A DNA stretch of 16,608 bases from assembly GCA_964528765.1 (NCBI GenBank), contig CAZGVA010000020.1, positions 1 to 16,608 of the forward strand, read 5' to 3'. The translations under genes were made by a program, and so were the position numbers. The notes under the pieces are model-generated. The model searched no databases. It was not told where the DNA came from and was given only the letters and a program-made list of their open reading frames with translations. This DNA is from JABICX01 sp964528765 (lineage in GTDB: Archaea; Nanobdellota; Nanobdellia; UBA10117; JABICX01). Within the stretch, counting starts at the first letter, position 1. Every line of letters begins with the position of its first letter. Shown in pieces: positions 15,212-16,608 of the stretch.

Positions 15212-15355
15212 ATGAATAAGAAAGGTTATGAGTTGAAATATTTTATAACAATTATTGCAGCAGTTGCAATTTTTCTGATTCTTTTACTTTTGTTTAAAGA
15301 TACTTTTTTTAAACAAATTTGGGCACTTACGGATAAAATGAGGTTTAGTCTATGA
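15212..15355 (+). CDS. Small class III signal peptide-like protein (47 aa)
   Basis: The 47-aa product begins MNKKGYELKYFITII, which fits the archaeal class III (archaellin/pilin) pattern: basic tip, K-G, then E-L/Y and a hydrophobic helix (10-28). After the helix only about 19 residues follow (KDTFFKQIWALTDKMRFSL), so there is no head domain. If processed by a FlaK/PibD-type peptidase, cleavage would fall after the Gly. The start is supported by the TATA box and the stop overlaps the next ATG (ATGA). Probably a minor pilin-like subunit or initiator (inference). Confidence 0.68.
   Translation: MNKKGYELKYFITIIAAVAIFLILLLLFKDTFFKQIWALTDKMRFSL
15340..15344 (+). promoter_or_regulatory. Shine-Dalgarno-like site for the 15352 gene
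   Basis: GAGGT lies 7 nt before the ATG at 15352, inside the upstream gene. It supports the ATGA-overlapping start of the third small peptide. Confidence 0.5.
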
Positions 15356-15549
15356 AGAAAGGTGAAGGTGAGCTAACCTTACTAAGTAAAATTTTGATAA
15401 TTATTATGGCAATTCTTATTTTTATGTTAGTTTTGTATTTTGCAGGCATGTTACCTGAAATTGGGAAATCTTTTGATTCAAATAAACTATATGATGAATA
15501 TGTACCTGCACTAGGTTTGCTTATTAAATCTAAATGGCGTAATAAATAA
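15352..15549 (+). CDS. Small pilin-like protein (65 aa)
   Basis: The 65-aa protein starts MKKGEGELTLLSKILIII. This is a class III-like tip (KKGEGEL) followed by one hydrophobic helix (about 12-31) and a short charged or aromatic tail (SFDSNKLYDEYVPALGLLIK). It resembles the previous small protein in plan but has a longer tail. It is coupled to that gene through an ATGA overlap and a Shine-Dalgarno. No cysteines are present, unlike the two larger pilin-like proteins downstream. Likely a minor subunit; function not shown by sequence. Confidence 0.7.
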   Translation: MKKGEGELTLLSKILIIIMAILIFMLVLYFAGMLPEIGKSFDSNKLYDEYVPALGLLIKSKWRNK

Positions 15550-15555
15550 TAACGC

Positions 15556-15563
15556 TTATATAT
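15556..15563 (+). promoter_or_regulatory. TATA box of the 15583 gene
   Basis: TTATATAT is centred about 24 bp upstream of the ATG at 15583, in a 33-bp gap. It predicts a leaderless monocistronic transcript for the cysteine-rich pilin-like gene. Confidence 0.7.
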
Positions 15564-15582
15564 TTCTTTGATTAATTAAACT

Positions 15583-16080
15583 ATGAATTCAAAAGGACAA
15601 GGTTTAAGTTTAAATTATATTGTTATTGCCATTATTGCAGCACTGATTCTAGTAATTATTGTTGCATTCACAACAACCGGCTTAGGGCAATCTTTATCTA
15701 AGATTTTTCAGACCGGTGAACAATCAACAGAAAATGCTGATATTGATGTAGCAAAAGCAACTTGCAAAAAACTTTGTGATGATGCAGATCGAATTGATGA
15801 ACCAGATAGATGGGACTCAGAAAGTTATTGTGAGCGAACATTTATTTTTGATAATACTGCATTACATTGTTGGAATGAACCTGTCGGTGTTGAATGTTCT
15901 ACATCAGGAAATGATATTTACAATACAATGTGGTTTTGTGATGAATCTAATTGTGCAGTAGGATGCCCCGATATAAAATGTACACAATGTTCAAATTCAA
16001 CAAGTGACAAAATTGAGTGTCCAGATATTAATAGCTACGCACTATGTTCAGCAAACAATGGAAATTGGATGCAGTTTTAG
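15583..16080 (+). CDS. Cysteine-rich class III signal pilin-like protein (165 aa)
   Basis: The N-terminus MNSKGQGLSLNYIVIAIIAA has the archaeal class III pilin motif (K-G-Q-G, predicted cleavage after KG), followed by a hydrophobic stem helix (about 11-30). The C-terminal head (about 35-165) is exported, acidic and holds 12 cysteines (61, 65, 83, 96, 105, 119, 124, 128, 133, 136, 146, 155). An even count suggests up to six disulfides or a metal-binding head. The first four follow C-x3-C-x17-C-x12-C, which the next gene shares almost exactly. It has its own promoter. Likely a surface-exposed pilin or adhesin subunit assembled by the upstream motor; this is inferred from signal type and position. 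Confidence 0.85.
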   Translation: MNSKGQGLSLNYIVIAIIAALILVIIVAFTTTGLGQSLSKIFQTGEQSTENADIDVAKATCKKLCDDADRIDEPDRWDSESYCERTFIFDNTALHCWNEPVGVECSTSGNDIYNTMWFCDESNCAVGCPDIKCTQCSNSTSDKIECPDINSYALCSANNGNWMQF

Positions 16081-16103
16081 TTTTTTAACATTAGACAGTA
16101 GTG

Positions 16104-16110
16104 TTTTTTT
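16104..16110 (+). terminator. Oligo-T terminator candidate after the 15583 gene
   Basis: A run of seven T follows 23 bp after the stop codon and precedes the next TATA box. Archaeal terminators are often plain T tracts without a hairpin, and none is obvious here. Confidence 0.5.
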
Positions 16111-16129
16111 AATAATGACCACGTAAGGT

Positions 16130-16137
16130 TTATATAT
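16130..16137 (+). promoter_or_regulatory. TATA box of the 16161 gene
   Basis: TTATATAT is centred about 27 bp upstream of the ATG at 16161. It sits at the left edge of the exact 55-bp repeat, so the second copy of the gene carries the same promoter. Confidence 0.7.
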
Positions 16138-16184
16138 ATCCACAAGAATATATTAACAACATGGCAAAAGGAGAAATACAATTT
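16130..16184 (+). repeat. Exact 55-bp direct repeat, copy 1
   Basis: This is identical over 55 bases to 16554-16608, a 424-bp offset. The left end of identity is a mismatch at 16129/16553; the right end is limited only by the window edge. The repeat covers the TATA box, the short upstream region and the first eight codons of the pilin-like gene. Confidence 0.95.
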
Positions 16185-16469
16185 ACAACTATTGCGCTGT
16201 TAGTAATAACTGCAGTAGTATTAATTGGAATTATAATTTGGTTCTTGCCAGCGTTTAATGATGCAGGCTCAGGTCTAACTGATGTTGGCGATGCAGCAGG
16301 TAGTGAAGAGGCAATTGTTGAAGCAAAATGTGATGCATTCTGTGCTACTGCACAAAAAATGGAAGCAGATCAAGTAGCGACTTCAGAATTCTGTACATAT
16401 AATTTAGATGGTGATGCAACTATGGATTGTACGGGTGTATTTACTTGTGATAACGTAGCTTGTTCATAA
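16161..16469 (+). CDS. Cysteine-rich small pilin-like protein (102 aa)
   Basis: The N-terminus MAKGEIQFTTIALLVITAVV has a class III-like tip (KGE-x-x-F) and a hydrophobic stem (about 9-29). The head is short, acidic and Ala/Asp-rich, with six cysteines (57, 61, 78, 90, 96, 101). The first four follow C-x3-C-x16-C-x11-C, matching the 165-aa neighbour, so the two heads probably share a fold. It has its own promoter, and a second copy of the promoter and N-terminus starts 424 bp later. Probably a pilin-like subunit; which protein is the major one cannot be told from sequence. Confidence 0.82.
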   Translation: MAKGEIQFTTIALLVITAVVLIGIIIWFLPAFNDAGSGLTDVGDAAGSEEAIVEAKCDAFCATAQKMEADQVATSEFCTYNLDGDATMDCTGVFTCDNVACS

Positions 16470-16499
16470 ATATAAGAACCAAGAAATCCAAAACAGGAA

Positions 16500-16515
16500 T
16501 TTTTTTCTATTTTTT
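16500..16515 (+). terminator. T-rich terminator candidate after the 16161 gene
   Basis: Two T tracts (seven T at 16500-16506, six T at 16510-16515) lie about 30 bp after the stop codon. The rest of the 115-bp spacer up to 16584 is A/T-rich with no frame of note until the duplicated promoter. Confidence 0.5.
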
Positions 16516-16553
16516 AGTTTTTTAAATTTTATTTTAAAATAATTACATAAATA

Positions 16554-16608
16554 TTATATATATCCACAAGAATATATTAACAACATGGCAAAAGGAGAAA
16601 TACAATTT
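16554..16608 (+). repeat. Exact 55-bp direct repeat, copy 2 (runs off the window)
   Basis: Second copy of the promoter and first eight codons of the pilin-like gene at 16161. Its right end is unknown because the window stops here. Confidence 0.95.
16585..16608 (+). CDS. Start of a second copy of the small pilin-like gene (partial)
   Basis: The first eight codons (MAKGEIQF) are identical to those of the 16161 gene, with an identical TATA box (16554-16561) at the same distance. The remainder lies outside the window, so whether the head domain is the same or different is unknown. Confidence 0.75.

Noticed and set aside
15776..15961. 61-codon frame inside the 15583 gene
   Set aside because: It is an out-of-frame shadow of the cysteine-rich pilin-like gene, whose frame is supported by signal motif, promoter and shared cysteine spacing.

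Overview
The window looks like chromosomal DNA from an archaeon, most likely a small-genome DPANN lineage of the Woesearchaeota/Pacearchaeota type. Three things point there. (1) The housekeeping genes are archaeal: a Trm5-type tRNA m1G37 methyltransferase and a DphB/Dph5 diphthine synthase. (2) Several genes have an archaeal TATA box about 24-28 bp upstream of the ATG with almost no leader. (3) The dominant content is an archaellum/Tad-type machine (FlaI/TadA-like ATPase plus FlaJ/TadC-like membrane protein) with class III (KG-type) pilin-like peptides. The DNA is AT-rich. The lineage is an inference from style and gene content; no rRNA is present.

Layout. 17-1054 (-): tRNA methyltransferase. 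1081-1824 (+): diphthine synthase, overlapping an unrecognised basic coiled-coil gene (1808-2659). 2701-4725 (+): a large polytopic membrane protein with a Pro/Gly linker and a long helical C-terminal half. 7322-4735 (-): a tight three-gene operon of repeat-bearing, coiled-coil or disordered soluble proteins. 7438-8729 (+): two tandem paralogous multi-pass membrane proteins. 10479-8732 (-): a short coiled-coil protein, a Pro/Met-rich plus coiled-coil protein, and a small cupin. 10552-14946 (+): the secretion ATPase (766 aa, with an N-terminal CxxC/CxxC region) and a double-F-domain membrane platform (690 aa). 14943-16608 (+): four tiny one-helix peptides in a cascade with overlapping start/stop codons, then two cysteine-rich pilin-like genes and the first eight codons of a near-identical copy of the second.

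How it may work together (inference). The ATPase and the FlaJ/TadC-like protein would form the motor and platform that extracts pilin-like subunits from the membrane. The small class III-like peptides and the Cys-rich proteins are candidate minor and major subunits. The minus-strand coiled-coil proteins carry short motifs reminiscent of archaellum accessory protein FlaC and could be the cytoplasmic ring or scaffold. The polytopic proteins at 2701, 7438 and 8073 would be lineage-specific membrane components. No prepilin peptidase is in the window. In this region all membrane and motor genes lie on the plus strand and all soluble scaffold-like genes on the minus strand.

The exact 55-bp repeat at the right edge indicates a tandem pilin array continuing beyond the window, or an assembly break in such a repeat. 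No tRNA, rRNA, CRISPR array or transposon was found.
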